The notes beneath the pieces are model-generated. The model was not told the DNA's origin, made no database searches, and worked only from the letters and a program-made list of their open reading frames with translations. The translations under genes and the position numbers were made by a program. Positions 25,686 through 33,839 of a stretch of DNA of 64,000 bases are shown here, in pieces. Within the stretch, counting starts at the first letter, position 1. Each line of letters opens with the position of its first letter. This DNA is from Sphaerisporangium corydalis (GTDB taxonomy: Bacteria; Actinomycetota; Actinomycetes; Streptosporangiales; Streptosporangiaceae): contig NZ_JANZYP010000041.1 in NCBI RefSeq assembly GCF_025506355.1, positions 24,199 through 88,198 on the forward strand. The letters run 5' to 3'.

Positions 25686-26201
25686 ATGCCATGGGGTTCG
25701 CTTGCCGGTCACGGCCTGGCGTACGGGTCGGGCCTGGGTCTGCTGCTGGCGGCCGTCCTGATCATCGGCACACTGGTCGCACCCGACTTCATGGTGGGCG
25801 ACTACCCGCCGGCCATCGCCGAGCGGTACGGCCCCAAAAGCCCGCGCGGGCGCAGCGTCACCCGCGTCGCCGGCGTCTTGCTGGCGGCCGGGGTCCTGGC
25901 CCTGCTCACCGCCGCGATGGCCGGCCTGCCCACCATCGCCCCTGGCGCGGGGTTCGGCACCGCCCTGGTCTACGCGACGATCATCTGGCAGAGCTTCAAC
26001 CTGTTCGACCTGGTCGTGCTGGACTGGCTGATCGTGGTGCGCTGGCGGCCCGCTTTCGTCGTCCTGCCCGGTACCGAGGGCATGGACGCCTACGACGACA
26101 TGGGCCACCACCTGCGCGGTTACGTCAAAGGTGTGGTCATCTGCCAGGCCGCGGCCCTGCTCAGCGCCGTCGCCTTCGCCGTTCTTGCCCTGCTGCTGTG
26201 A
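25686..26201 (+). CDS. Four-helix membrane protein of unknown function
   Basis: The 171-residue product has four predicted membrane segments (GLGLLLAAVLIIGTLVAP, VLLAAGVLALLTAAMAGL, LVYATIIWQSFNLFDLVVLD, and a final AALLSAVAFAVLALLL). A loop with DAYDDMGHHLRGYVKG precedes the last helix. AGCCGGAGG precedes the ATG. I do not recognise the family; the surrounding metal genes give only a hint. Confidence 0.65.
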   Translation: MPWGSLAGHGLAYGSGLGLLLAAVLIIGTLVAPDFMVGDYPPAIAERYGPKSPRGRSVTRVAGVLLAAGVLALLTAAMAGLPTIAPGAGFGTALVYATIIWQSFNLFDLVVLDWLIVVRWRPAFVVLPGTEGMDAYDDMGHHLRGYVKGVVICQAAALLSAVAFAVLALLL

Positions 26202-26213
26202 GTGTCCGCCGTG

Positions 26214-26732
26214 TCAGGTGACGACCGGACTGCGGCGTTCGATCAGGACCACGTCGCGCCAGACGTCGTGGTGGCGGCCGATCCGCTCCCGGGTGCCGAT
26301 GACGCGGAATCCGGCGCGCTCGTGCAGGGTGAGGCTGGCGGTGTTCTCGGGGAAGACGCCGGACTGGATCGTCCAGATCCCGGCGGCCTCGGTGGAGGCG
26401 ATCAGCGCGGTGAGCAGGGCCGCTCCGGCGCCGCGGCGGCGGGCGGCGGGGTGGACGTACACCGAGTGCTCCACCACCCCGGCGTAGGCGCACCGGTCGG
26501 AGACCGCGACCGCGGCGACCCAGCCGAGGACGCGGCCGGCGTCGTCGAGGGCGACATACCGGTGGCCGGGCAGTTTGTGCGTGTCGAAGTGCTCCCAGTG
26601 CGGTGCGGTGGTCTCGAAGGTGGCTTGGCCTTCGTCGATGCCGAGCTGGTAGATGGCCAGCACCTGGGCCGCGTGCCGGACCGTCATGGCCGTGACGTGC
26701 GGCCCCGCTGTGGCGCCGGGGGTCGTGTTCAC
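26214..26732 (-). CDS. arsN: GNAT acetyltransferase, ArsN/phosphinothricin acetyltransferase-like
   Basis: The 172-residue GNAT protein has the phosphinothricin-acetyltransferase pattern: TVRHAAQVLAIYQLGIDEG, HSVYVHPAARRRGAGAALL (acetyl-CoA loop) and NTASLTLHERAGFRVIGTRE. Relatives called ArsN occur in arsenic operons, and some detoxify organoarsenical or phosphinate antibiotics. GTG 26732 overlaps the arsC stop by 4 bp, so arsC and this gene are translated together. The symbol rests on context and similarity; a plain phosphinothricin-type acetylase is the alternative. Confidence 0.75.
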   Translation of the reverse strand: MNTTPGATAGPHVTAMTVRHAAQVLAIYQLGIDEGQATFETTAPHWEHFDTHKLPGHRYVALDDAGRVLGWVAAVAVSDRCAYAGVVEHSVYVHPAARRRGAGAALLTALIASTEAAGIWTIQSGVFPENTASLTLHERAGFRVIGTRERIGRHHDVWRDVVLIERRSPVVT

Positions 26733-27148
26733 CTGCGGTCCGCCGGTGTGGGCAGGAGCTCGGCGAGCAGCGCCTGGACGCGGGCGTCGATCTCGTCCCG
26801 GATGCTGCGCACCTGGTCGGTGCCCTGGCCGGCCGGGTCGGCCAGGTGCCAGTCCTCGTAGCGTTTGCCGGGGAAGATCGGGCAGACGTCGCCGCAGCCC
26901 ATGGTGATGACCACATCGGCGGTGTGGACGGCTTCGGTGGTGAGCGGCTTGGGGAACTCCTTGGTGAGGTCCAGGCCGAGTTCGTCCATCACGGTGACGA
27001 CGGCCGGGTTGATCGTCTCGGCGGGCGCGGATCCGGCCGAGCGGACGGTGAGTCGCCCGGCGGCGTGGTGGTCGAGCAGGGCGGCGGCCATCTGGGAGCG
27101 CCCCGCGTTGTGGACGCAGACGAACAGCACCTCAGGGACCTCGGACAC
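26729..27148 (-). CDS. arsC: Arsenate reductase (LMW phosphatase type)
   Basis: The 139-residue enzyme reduces arsenate to arsenite using thiols. The nucleophilic CX5R loop is C11-VHNAG-R17 at the N-terminus (VLFVCVHNAGRSQMAAAL). MGCGDVCPIFPGKRYEDW carries further cysteines and the conserved Asp region. GTG 27148 is chosen because CAAGGAG precedes it. It overlaps the ArsN-like gene, and an ArsR gene is upstream on the same strand, so a minus-strand ars operon is likely. No arsenite efflux pump (ArsB or Acr3) is adjacent. Confidence 0.88.
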   Translation of the reverse strand: MSEVPEVLFVCVHNAGRSQMAAALLDHHAAGRLTVRSAGSAPAETINPAVVTVMDELGLDLTKEFPKPLTTEAVHTADVVITMGCGDVCPIFPGKRYEDWHLADPAGQGTDQVRSIRDEIDARVQALLAELLPTPADRR

Positions 27149-27183
27149 GATGACTCCTTGAACGGGGACGGCGGCTCGCGGCC

Positions 27184-27288
27184 GGTCGGCGGCGGAACGG
27201 GGGGCGAGGCGGTGGCGTGAGGTCAAGGAGGGGTGGACGGCGGGGTGTGGTCGGTCGGTGGCGGAATGGGGGGTGAGGTGGTGGCAAG
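27184..27288. repeat. Imperfect direct duplication between ars genes
   Basis: A 37-bp segment at 27184-27220 (GGTCGGCGGCGGAACGGGGG...) recurs with several changes at 27252-27288. It lies in the 200-bp spacer upstream of arsC. Confidence 0.5.
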
Positions 27289-27351
27289 GCGAGGGATTCG
27301 CCGGTGTCTCTCCGGCCGTCGCTGGTGCGGACGGGCCCCGCGCGGTTCCGC

Positions 27352-27867
27352 TCACGCCAGCGCCGGCAGGGGTGGTCCAAGGATCGCCGACAGGCGTTCC
27401 AGGACGCCGGGGTTCACCCAGTAGTAGACCCAGGTGCCGCGGCGTTCGCAGTCGATCAGCCCGGCGGTGCGCAGCACCTTCAGGTGGTGGCTGATCGTCG
27501 GGCCGGTCAGCTCGAAGGCGCCGGTCAGGTCGCACACGCATGCCTCACCGCCCTCGTGGCAGGCGATCAGCGAGAGCAACCGCAGCCGCACCGGGTCGGC
27601 GATCGCCTTGAACAACGGCGCCAGTTCTTCGGCCTCGGCGGCGTTCAGCGGCTCGCACGCCAGCGGCGCACAGCACACCTGCTCGCCGGTCCCGGTCCCA
27701 GTCCCAGTTCCGGCTCCAGTCCCAGCTCCGATCCCAGCTCCGGTCCTGATCCCAGTTCCGGCTCCGGTCCCAGCTCCGGTCCCGGCTCCGGTCCTGATCC
27801 CGGCTCCGGCTCCGGCTCCGGTCCCGGTTCGGGGGAGCTCGATGACCGGCAGCAGTTGTTTCGACAT
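27352..27867 (-). CDS. arsR: ArsR-family repressor with a Gly/Ala/Thr repeat insert
   Basis: The 171-residue protein starts at ATG 27867 behind AGAGGT. After a short N-terminus (SKQLLPVIELP), about 55 residues consist of GTGAGAGIRTGAG-type repeats. The SmtB/ArsR domain follows: LAPLFKAIADPVRLRLLSL, CVCDLTGAFELTGPTISHHL and RTAGLIDCERRGTWVYYW. The CVCDL cysteines at the start of the DNA-binding helix are the classical ArsR arsenite site. It is divergent from arsI and upstream of arsC. The repeat insert is encoded by short tandem units (GGTCCCAGCTCC-like) and is absent from typical ArsR. Confidence 0.85.
   Translation of the reverse strand: MSKQLLPVIELPRTGTGAGAGAGIRTGAGTGAGTGAGTGIRTGAGIGAGTGAGTGTGTGTGEQVCCAPLACEPLNAAEAEELAPLFKAIADPVRLRLLSLIACHEGGEACVCDLTGAFELTGPTISHHLKVLRTAGLIDCERRGTWVYYWVNPGVLERLSAILGPPLPALA
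27690..27838. repeat. Short tandem repeats coding the ArsR insert
   Basis: Degenerate 6/12/18-bp units of CCAGTTCC/GGCTCC/GGTCCC type fill the region and stay in frame. Confidence 0.8.
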
Positions 27868-27922
27868 ACCTCTAAGTTGACAGATCTCGAAGCAGTATCG
27901 CAAGCTGACGACACCGGCTGAA

Positions 27923-27936
27923 TAGATGTCCATCTA
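27923..27936. promoter_or_regulatory. Palindrome between arsR and arsI
   Basis: TAGATG-TC-CATCTA is a perfect inverted repeat lying between the divergent arsR and arsI starts. It is a likely ArsR operator controlling both directions. Confidence 0.6.
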
Positions 27937-27994
27937 AACAGCGGCGCCCGAGTGGTGACCGCCACCACCCGGCCTCGACCCATGGAGGATCGCC

Positions 27995-28501
27995 ATGTCC
28001 CGCGTCCAGCTCGCGCTTCGCGTCGCCGACCTGGAAGGTTCGATCGCCTTCTACTCCAAGCTGTTCGGCGCCGAGCCGGCCAAGCGCCGCCCCGGGTACG
28101 CCAACTTCGCCATCGCCGAGCCCCCGCTCAAGCTGGTCCTGCTGGAGGGCGAGGCCGGCCACGACACCCGCCTGGACCACCTCGGCGTCGAAGTGGCCGA
28201 CACCGCCGACGTCACCGCCGCCACCCAGCGGCTCAAGGACGCCGGCCTGGCCACCTTCGAGGAGAACGACACCTCCTGCTGCTACGCCCTGCAGGACAAG
28301 GTGTGGGTCACCGGACCCGGCGCCGAACCGTGGGAGGTGTACGTGGTCAAGGCCGACGCCGACGTCCTGGGCACCTCCGACGTCCTGGGCATGTCCGCCA
28401 CCTCCTCGCAGGCCCCGGCGGCCGCGTGTGTCTGCGGCCCGAGCGCGGAGAGGACCGATGAGCAGGCCGTCGGCGCCACGGCGCGCACCGGCTGCTGCTG
28501 A
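27995..28501 (+). CDS. arsI: ArsI/CadI-type glyoxalase-fold C-As lyase
   Basis: The 168-residue vicinal-oxygen-chelate protein cleaves the carbon-arsenic bond of trivalent methyl- or aromatic arsenicals in characterised members. Iron ligands appear as Gln5 (VQLALRV), His62 (DHLGVEV) and Glu114 (WEVYVV). The vicinal Cys95-Cys96 pair (NDTSCCYAL), which binds the arsenical, is present. The tail has further cysteines (CVCGP, GCC). ATG 27995 follows ATGGAGGATCGCC. It is divergent from arsR across a palindrome. CadI-like cadmium-inducible proteins are the close alternative. Confidence 0.85.
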   Translation: MSRVQLALRVADLEGSIAFYSKLFGAEPAKRRPGYANFAIAEPPLKLVLLEGEAGHDTRLDHLGVEVADTADVTAATQRLKDAGLATFEENDTSCCYALQDKVWVTGPGAEPWEVYVVKADADVLGTSDVLGMSATSSQAPAAACVCGPSAERTDEQAVGATARTGCC

Positions 28502-28579
28502 GAAACCGGCCGCGGACCACCTTCGTCCCGCTGCGGGGTGCGCCTCGCTGCGCCGCGGCGGGCGGAGGACTGCTTTTGT

Positions 28580-28621
28580 GATCACCCCGTAGCCGGAGAG
28601 GATCACCCCGGAGCCGGAGAG
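28580..28621. repeat. 21-bp direct repeat, two copies
   Basis: GATCACCCCG-AGCCGGAGAG is repeated back to back with one difference, between arsI and the cytochrome gene. Confidence 0.85.
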
Positions 28622-28651
28622 CCTTCGCCGGAGGCGTCTTCCGCAAGACCG

Positions 28652-29296
28652 TTATCCAGCGGGTCCGTCAGGTTCGGCAGGTCTGCCGCCGTCCTCCCGC
28701 GCGAGCCAGCCCGGCCAGATCCGGGCGGCGACCGGGCGCGGTAGCCGTCCGCCCAGGTGCATGGACCGCCAGACCCCCCGGTAACCGGGCAGCAGCCCGC
28801 TGGCCACCACGACGTGGCCGGCGAGGACCGGGGTGAGCAGGAAGGTGGCCCAGCGGTGCAGGTCGGCCAGCAGCAGGAGAGAGGGCAGGTACAGCATGCC
28901 CAGCCCGGTCAGGGCCATGACGGCGAAGGTGGTCAGCATGACCAGGTTGGCCAGGCGCTGGCCGGGATCGTAGTGGCCCTCGTGAGGGCGGAAGCGGCCG
29001 GTGAGCGCGGCCCTGGGCCAGGCGGCCAGCCAGCGGCCGTCGCCAGGCTCGCGTTCCAGTGACTCCCGGACGAAGTCGCGGGCGGCGCGAACGCGCCCTA
29101 CGGCGTAGCCGAGCGTCGCGAGCACGAACAGCAGGCCGGTCCATTCGTGGATGTCGCCGTCGGGCAGGCCCAGCAGCTGACCCTGGTAATCGTCGAGGAC
29201 GAACCACCAGCCGGTCGACAGCAGCACCAGCATGACCAGGTAGACGAAGGCATGGAACCAGCGTGCGGCCCTGCCGTAGCGCTGAACGTAGTCCAT
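28652..29296 (-). CDS. Membrane di-heme cytochrome b (FdnI/HydC or b561 type)
   Basis: The 214-residue protein starts at ATG 29296 after AAGGGG. It has four membrane segments with histidines in heme-ligand positions: RWFHAFVYLVMLVLL, GDIHEWTGLLFVLA, DLHRWATFLLTPVLAGHVVV. Such subunits pass electrons between the quinone pool and a periplasmic or cytoplasmic oxidoreductase. No catalytic partner subunit is next to it, so the donor is unknown. It is divergent from the UMP kinase paralogue. Confidence 0.8.
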   Translation of the reverse strand: MDYVQRYGRAARWFHAFVYLVMLVLLSTGWWFVLDDYQGQLLGLPDGDIHEWTGLLFVLATLGYAVGRVRAARDFVRESLEREPGDGRWLAAWPRAALTGRFRPHEGHYDPGQRLANLVMLTTFAVMALTGLGMLYLPSLLLLADLHRWATFLLTPVLAGHVVVASGLLPGYRGVWRSMHLGGRLPRPVAARIWPGWLAREDGGRPAEPDGPAG

Positions 29297-29484
29297 GCCC
29301 CTTATACCGGGACGAGCGGTCCGGGGTTCTGCCGGAAGAGGCGTGAAAGTTCCGTCAGAGGTACGGAGGGGGTCACGAAGACCGCCTGAACGCCCCGCGC
29401 CACGACCGCCATCCTGCCGGATGCCCGAGAGGCGGCTCGTATCCTTGATCGGGTCGCCGGTGGGGCGGCCGTGAAGGGAACGGG

Positions 29485-30225
29485 ATGGGTCGTTACTCAC
29501 GTGTAGTGGTCAAACTGAGCGGCGAGGCGCTTGCGGGGAATGCCGGTTGGGGGACCGATCCGGCGAGTCTTTCCCAGCTGGCGGACGAGATCCTCTCCGT
29601 CCGCGAGCTGGGTGTCGAGGTCGCGGTGGTCATCGGAGGCGGCAACTACTTCCGCGGCAGGATGGCCGAGGGCTGGGGGATAGGCCGGGCCGAAGCCGAC
29701 AACATCGGCATGCTCGGCACGGTGATGAACGCGTTGATGCTGCGTGGAGTGCTCACCGCGCGTTCGCAGACGGATGTCCGGGTGATGACCGCCGTGCCGA
29801 TGCAGAGCGTGGCGGAGCCCTTCATCCGGCTTCGCGCCGATCGGCACCTCCGTCGCGGGCTGATCGTCCTGCTGGCCGGCGGCATCGGCCAGCCGTACGT
29901 CACGACGGACTATCCGGCCGTCCAACGGGCTCTGGAGCTGGAAGCGGACGCGCTGCTGGTCGCCAAGCGCGGTGTCGACGGCGTGTACGACAGCGACCCG
30001 AACGTGAACTCGGACGCCAAGCGGTACACCTACCTCACCTACCGAGAGGCCCTGGCGGGCGGGGTGCGGGTCATGGACGAGAGCGCCTTCGTGCTCGCCA
30101 ACGAGCAGGGGCTCCTCATGCACGTGTTCGACGTGGCGGCGAAGGGCGTCATGAGGGCGATCTGCCAGGGGGAGGACATCGGGACGAAAATCTCCCGCGA
30201 CCCGGTGAAAACTCCCGGTGCATGA
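29485..30225 (+). CDS. UMP kinase (PyrH) paralogue
   Basis: The 246-residue amino-acid-kinase-fold protein phosphorylates UMP to UDP in the family. It begins RVVVKLSGEALAG, contains AVVIGGGNYFRG, NIGMLGTVMNALMLR, AGGIGQPYVTTD and DGVYDSDPNVN, and has AAGGGAACGGG before the ATG. The housekeeping pyrH normally sits in rpsB-tsf-pyrH-frr. Here none of those neighbours is present and the gene is followed by a tRNA-like remnant and a tandem repeat. It is probably an additional copy, perhaps tied to nucleotide-containing metabolites or simply acquired. Confidence 0.85.
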   Translation: MGRYSRVVVKLSGEALAGNAGWGTDPASLSQLADEILSVRELGVEVAVVIGGGNYFRGRMAEGWGIGRAEADNIGMLGTVMNALMLRGVLTARSQTDVRVMTAVPMQSVAEPFIRLRADRHLRRGLIVLLAGGIGQPYVTTDYPAVQRALELEADALLVAKRGVDGVYDSDPNVNSDAKRYTYLTYREALAGGVRVMDESAFVLANEQGLLMHVFDVAAKGVMRAICQGEDIGTKISRDPVKTPGA

Positions 30226-30243
30226 CGATTGAGCGTGACCTGA

Positions 30244-30278
30244 GGAGCGGATGACGAAAATCGAACCCGCGCCGTCAG
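30244..30278 (-). repeat. Decayed tRNA-Gly 3' segment
   Basis: Thirty-five bases align without gaps to 62690-62724 of the intact tRNA-Gly, including the whole T-arm complement ATCGAACCCGCG, with about four differences. It lies 18 bp after the UMP kinase stop, suggesting a past integration or imprecise excision there. Confidence 0.6.
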
Positions 30279-30288
30279 ATCGGCCGGG

Positions 30289-30366
30289 CGGCGAGGTCGG
30301 GCGGCGAGGTCGGGCGGTGAGATCGGGCGGTAAGGTCGGGCGGTGAGATCGGGCGGTAAGGTCGGG
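30289..30366. repeat. 13-bp tandem repeat, six units
   Basis: Units of CGG[C/T][G/A]AG[G/A]TCGGG run head to tail directly after the tRNA-like remnant. Confidence 0.9.
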
Positions 30367-30382
30367 CAGCTAAGGCGGGGGA

Positions 30383-33300
30383 TCAGCCACCTGCCGACGG
30401 AGCCGTACGTCCCGGGGCGGCTACCGCCACGGCCGCCTTCGCGTCCAGCTCCCAGCCCTTCGCGTACGCCGCGGCGAACTCCTCCCCGCCCAGCGCGGCC
30501 TGACCCAGGCGGGTGAGATGACGGACCCGCAGATCGGTGTGGTCATGTGCGCCGCGCAGCCGGGCGGCCGCTCCGAGCAGCATGGCCGACTCGTGCCACC
30601 GCCCGCGCGCCGCGGCGAGCGCGGCCGCGTTCACCGTCACCGGTGACAGGACGGGCAGTTCCCCGGTCGCCAGCGCGGCCGCGTACGCCCCCCGCAGCGC
30701 CTCGTCGGCGCCGGGCAGGTCGCCCAGCGCCAGGCAGAGCTCGGCCCGTGCGCTGCCGACCAGCGTCCGGGCGTGGTCCGCGGGGAACACGGTGCCGCCG
30801 AGCAGACCCCGCTCCGCGTCGTCGAGCAGGTCGCCCGCCCGGTCCAGGTCGCCGAGCCGCACCCGGAAGCCGGCCTCCCGCGTGTCGATCAGGACCAGCA
30901 TCTCCGCCGAGCACGCGTGCAGCGCACGCTCCCGGGCGGCGTCGATCATGGCCAGCGCCCGGCCGGTGTCGCCGCGCCGCATGTGCACGTCGATCCAGCG
31001 CAGGTCGCTGTACAGCTGGTCGCCGAGGTTCAGCGGGCCGAACTCACCGGCCAGCGTCCGGGCCTCCCCCAGGTCGGCCAGCGCGCCGTCGAGGTCCTCG
31101 TACCGCCGCAGCTGGGCGCGCATCGGCAGGAGGGCGGCCTGGCCCCAGCGGTCGCCGGCCTGGCGGAAGCGGGCCAGGGCCGCCTCCACGTGGACACGCA
31201 TCCGGTCGAGCGCGCCCGCGTTCTCGGCGATCTCGGCCTGGAACATGTGGGCCAGCCCGGCCAGCCACACGTCGTCGCCGCTGGCCAGGCGCTGGAAGCT
31301 CGTGAGCGCGGCCTCCGGCTCCAGCAGGAAGAGCAGGACCGGGCCGAACACGCGGTGGTGGCCGGGCAACTCCGGATGCGCGAGCAGCCGGCCGGCCAGC
31401 TCACGCATCTCCGCCCGGTCGTCCGCGGCCTGCCCGGCGGTGATCCCCGACAGGATGTCCGCCCGGTTGAGCAGATAGACGGCTCGGGCGCAGTCGCGTT
31501 CGGGCGTCGGCCCGCCGCCGGGCACCGCCAGGGCCTCGCCCAGCCAGTAGGCGCCGTCGGGCTGGCGGCCCGACATCTGCCAGTACCAGGTCAGGGTCAG
31601 GGCGAGCTCGATCGCGCCGCGGGACTCGTGGGTGGCGCACAGGTGGCGCAGGGTGGCGAGCGTGTTGTCGTACTCGGCGCCGATGGCCTTCATGGCCGTC
31701 AACTGGCCGGGTCCACGCAGCCGCGGGTCCTCTCGGGCCATCCGCCCGGTGAAATGGGCGGCGGCCAGGTCGCGGGTCGCGCCCAGGTCGCCGGCGCCGG
31801 TCAGGCGGCCGGCGCCGTACTCGCGGATGGTCTCGAGCATGCGGTACCGGCCGGTGCCGGGCACGAGCTGCAGGAGTGACCGGTCGACGAGAGCGGCGAG
31901 CAGTTCGGGGACCTCGGCGGCGGGCACGGTGGTGCCCGCGCAGACGGCGACGGCCGAGGCGGGGGTGACACCGCCGGGCAGGATCGAGATCCGTTCCGCG
32001 ACGGTGCGTTCGTCCTCGGCGAGCAGCTCCCAGCTCCAGGCGATGACCGCGCGCAGGGTGCGGTGCCGGGGTGGTGCGGTGCGGCTGCCGGTGGCGAGCA
32101 GCCGGAACCGGTCGGAGAGCCCGTCGGCCAGCTCGGGCAGTGACAGCGTACGCAACCGGGCGGCCGCGAGCTCAAGGGCCAACGGCAGACCGTCCAGCCC
32201 CCGCACCACGCGCACGACGTCGGGCAGCGTGGTCCCGTCGACGTCGAAACCGGGTCGCACGGCGGCGGCACGCTCGGTGAACAGGCGCACCGAGGCGGCC
32301 TCACGGACCTGTTCGACGCCGTCGTCCGGGCCGGGCAGCGCGAGCGGGGCCAGCGGTACGAGCGCCTCGCCGTCGACCGCGAGGGGTTCGCGGCTGGTGG
32401 CGAGCACGCGCAGGCCGGGACACCGGGGCAGCAGCGCCGCGACCAGGTGGGCCACGGCGTCGATCAGGTGCTCGCAGTTGTCGATCAGCAGCAGGCTTTC
32501 CCGGCCGCCCAGCTCGCCGACGAGGACGTCCAGCTCGTCACCGTCGACCCGCCTGCGGGCGTCGAGCATCGCGCCTCCTCGCAGCCCGATCCCGGTGAGC
32601 ACGGCCGTGGCGATCTTCGCCGGTTCGGTCACGGACGCGAGGTCGACGAGCCAGGCGCCGTCGCGGTATTCGTGGCGGTGGCGGCGGGCGGCCTCCAGCG
32701 CGAGCCGGGTCTTCCCGGCGCCGCCGGGCCCGAGGACGGTGACCAGACGCCCGGTGGTGAGCCAGGTGGCGATGCGGGTGAGGTCGTCGTCGCGGCCGAT
32801 GAAGCTGGTCAGCGGCGCGGGAAGGGTGGTCGGCCGGTCGGGGTCGGTGGCCGTCTGCCGCCCGGTCACGAACTCGGCGCCGCTGCCCTCGACGTTCGCG
32901 CCCATCGGGCTCCTGGCCGGGGCGTCCGATGCCGGCATGGGCTCGCCGGGGCGCAGCATGCGCAGATGGCGTTCCCGCAGGGCGGTGCCCGGGTCGGTGC
33001 CGAGGGCATCGGCCAGGGCCTCGCGGACTCGCTCGTAGACGGCCAGCGCCTCGGCCTGACGCCCCTGCGCGGCGAGCGCGTCCATCAGCAGCGCGGCCGC
33101 CCGCTCGTGGACCGTCTGCTCGGCCAGCAACGCGGTCAGCCGGGCGGCGGCCACCTCGGCCCGCCCCAGCGACAGCTCGGCGTCGGCGAGGTCGGCGACC
33201 GCCTCGATCGACTCCTGTGCCAACCGTGTCGCGACCGTGGGAGCGACCGCGGCGATGGCCGCGGGTTCGGCGCCAGGATGGTCGCCCCACAACGCCACGG

Positions 33301-33706
33301 CCTCGGCGAGCGCGGTGCCCGCGGCCTCCGGGTCACCCGCCCGCAGCCTCTCCCGGCCGGCGGCGGTGAGCTGCTCGAAGCGCAGCGCGTCCACGTCGGC
33401 CGCGTCCACCGTCAGCCGGTAGCCGCCCGTCACCTGCACGATCACGCCAGGGGCCGCGCCGGTCGGGGTGAGGGCGCGGCGCAACCGGGACACGAGGGTG
33501 TGCAGGGCGTGGGCGGGGCCGGACGGCGGGTCGTCGGCCCAGATCGCGTCGACCAGCACGCCCGGCTCGACCGCGCGCCCGCCGGCGAGCGCCAGCCGGA
33601 CGAGCAGGCCCCGCAACCGCGCGCCCGGAACGGGCAGGACGGCGTCACCGCGAGACACCTGGAACGCGCCGAGCAGAGTGAAGCGAAGCCGAGCACCCCC
33701 GTCCAT
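30383..33706 (-). CDS. SARP/AfsR-type regulator with BTAD, NB-ARC and TPR regions
   Basis: The 1107-residue regulator starts at the ATG of MDGGARLRFTLLGAFQV. Residues 5-100 are an OmpR-like winged helix. Residues 105-250 form the BTAD helical domain (LAVYERVREALADALGTDPG). An STAND NTPase follows, with the P-loop GPGGAGKT at 326-333, LLLIDNCEHLIDA as Walker B, and LEMIREY-like winged-helix elements. From about 650 a TPR-rich C-terminus runs to the end. Proteins of this build activate secondary-metabolite or developmental genes. The neighbours (GDSL hydrolase, ECF factors) do not identify its target. Confidence 0.92.
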   Translation of the reverse strand: MDGGARLRFTLLGAFQVSRGDAVLPVPGARLRGLLVRLALAGGRAVEPGVLVDAIWADDPPSGPAHALHTLVSRLRRALTPTGAAPGVIVQVTGGYRLTVDAADVDALRFEQLTAAGRERLRAGDPEAAGTALAEAVALWGDHPGAEPAAIAAVAPTVATRLAQESIEAVADLADAELSLGRAEVAAARLTALLAEQTVHERAAALLMDALAAQGRQAEALAVYERVREALADALGTDPGTALRERHLRMLRPGEPMPASDAPARSPMGANVEGSGAEFVTGRQTATDPDRPTTLPAPLTSFIGRDDDLTRIATWLTTGRLVTVLGPGGAGKTRLALEAARRHRHEYRDGAWLVDLASVTEPAKIATAVLTGIGLRGGAMLDARRRVDGDELDVLVGELGGRESLLLIDNCEHLIDAVAHLVAALLPRCPGLRVLATSREPLAVDGEALVPLAPLALPGPDDGVEQVREAASVRLFTERAAAVRPGFDVDGTTLPDVVRVVRGLDGLPLALELAAARLRTLSLPELADGLSDRFRLLATGSRTAPPRHRTLRAVIAWSWELLAEDERTVAERISILPGGVTPASAVAVCAGTTVPAAEVPELLAALVDRSLLQLVPGTGRYRMLETIREYGAGRLTGAGDLGATRDLAAAHFTGRMAREDPRLRGPGQLTAMKAIGAEYDNTLATLRHLCATHESRGAIELALTLTWYWQMSGRQPDGAYWLGEALAVPGGGPTPERDCARAVYLLNRADILSGITAGQAADDRAEMRELAGRLLAHPELPGHHRVFGPVLLFLLEPEAALTSFQRLASGDDVWLAGLAHMFQAEIAENAGALDRMRVHVEAALARFRQAGDRWGQAALLPMRAQLRRYEDLDGALADLGEARTLAGEFGPLNLGDQLYSDLRWIDVHMRRGDTGRALAMIDAARERALHACSAEMLVLIDTREAGFRVRLGDLDRAGDLLDDAERGLLGGTVFPADHARTLVGSARAELCLALGDLPGADEALRGAYAAALATGELPVLSPVTVNAAALAAARGRWHESAMLLGAAARLRGAHDHTDLRVRHLTRLGQAALGGEEFAAAYAKGWELDAKAAVAVAAPGRTAPSAGG

Positions 33707-33839
33707 CCCCCCATCTTCGCGCGCCCGCCCGCGAGACCCGAAATCAGCGCGGCCGTGTCAGCGCCGTGTGTGCCCCGTGTGAGCCACCCGCCTCAGTCTT
33801 CGCATGCGGCATTCCCACCACGATCGACGGAGACAACAG

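Noticed and set aside
24340..28501. Complete ars operon with efflux
   Set aside because: Neither an ArsB nor an Acr3 sequence is present; the four-helix protein does not resemble them.
30244..30278. Functional tRNA gene after the UMP kinase
   Set aside because: Only the 3' part is present, the acceptor and anticodon arms cannot form, and substitutions break the T-stem.
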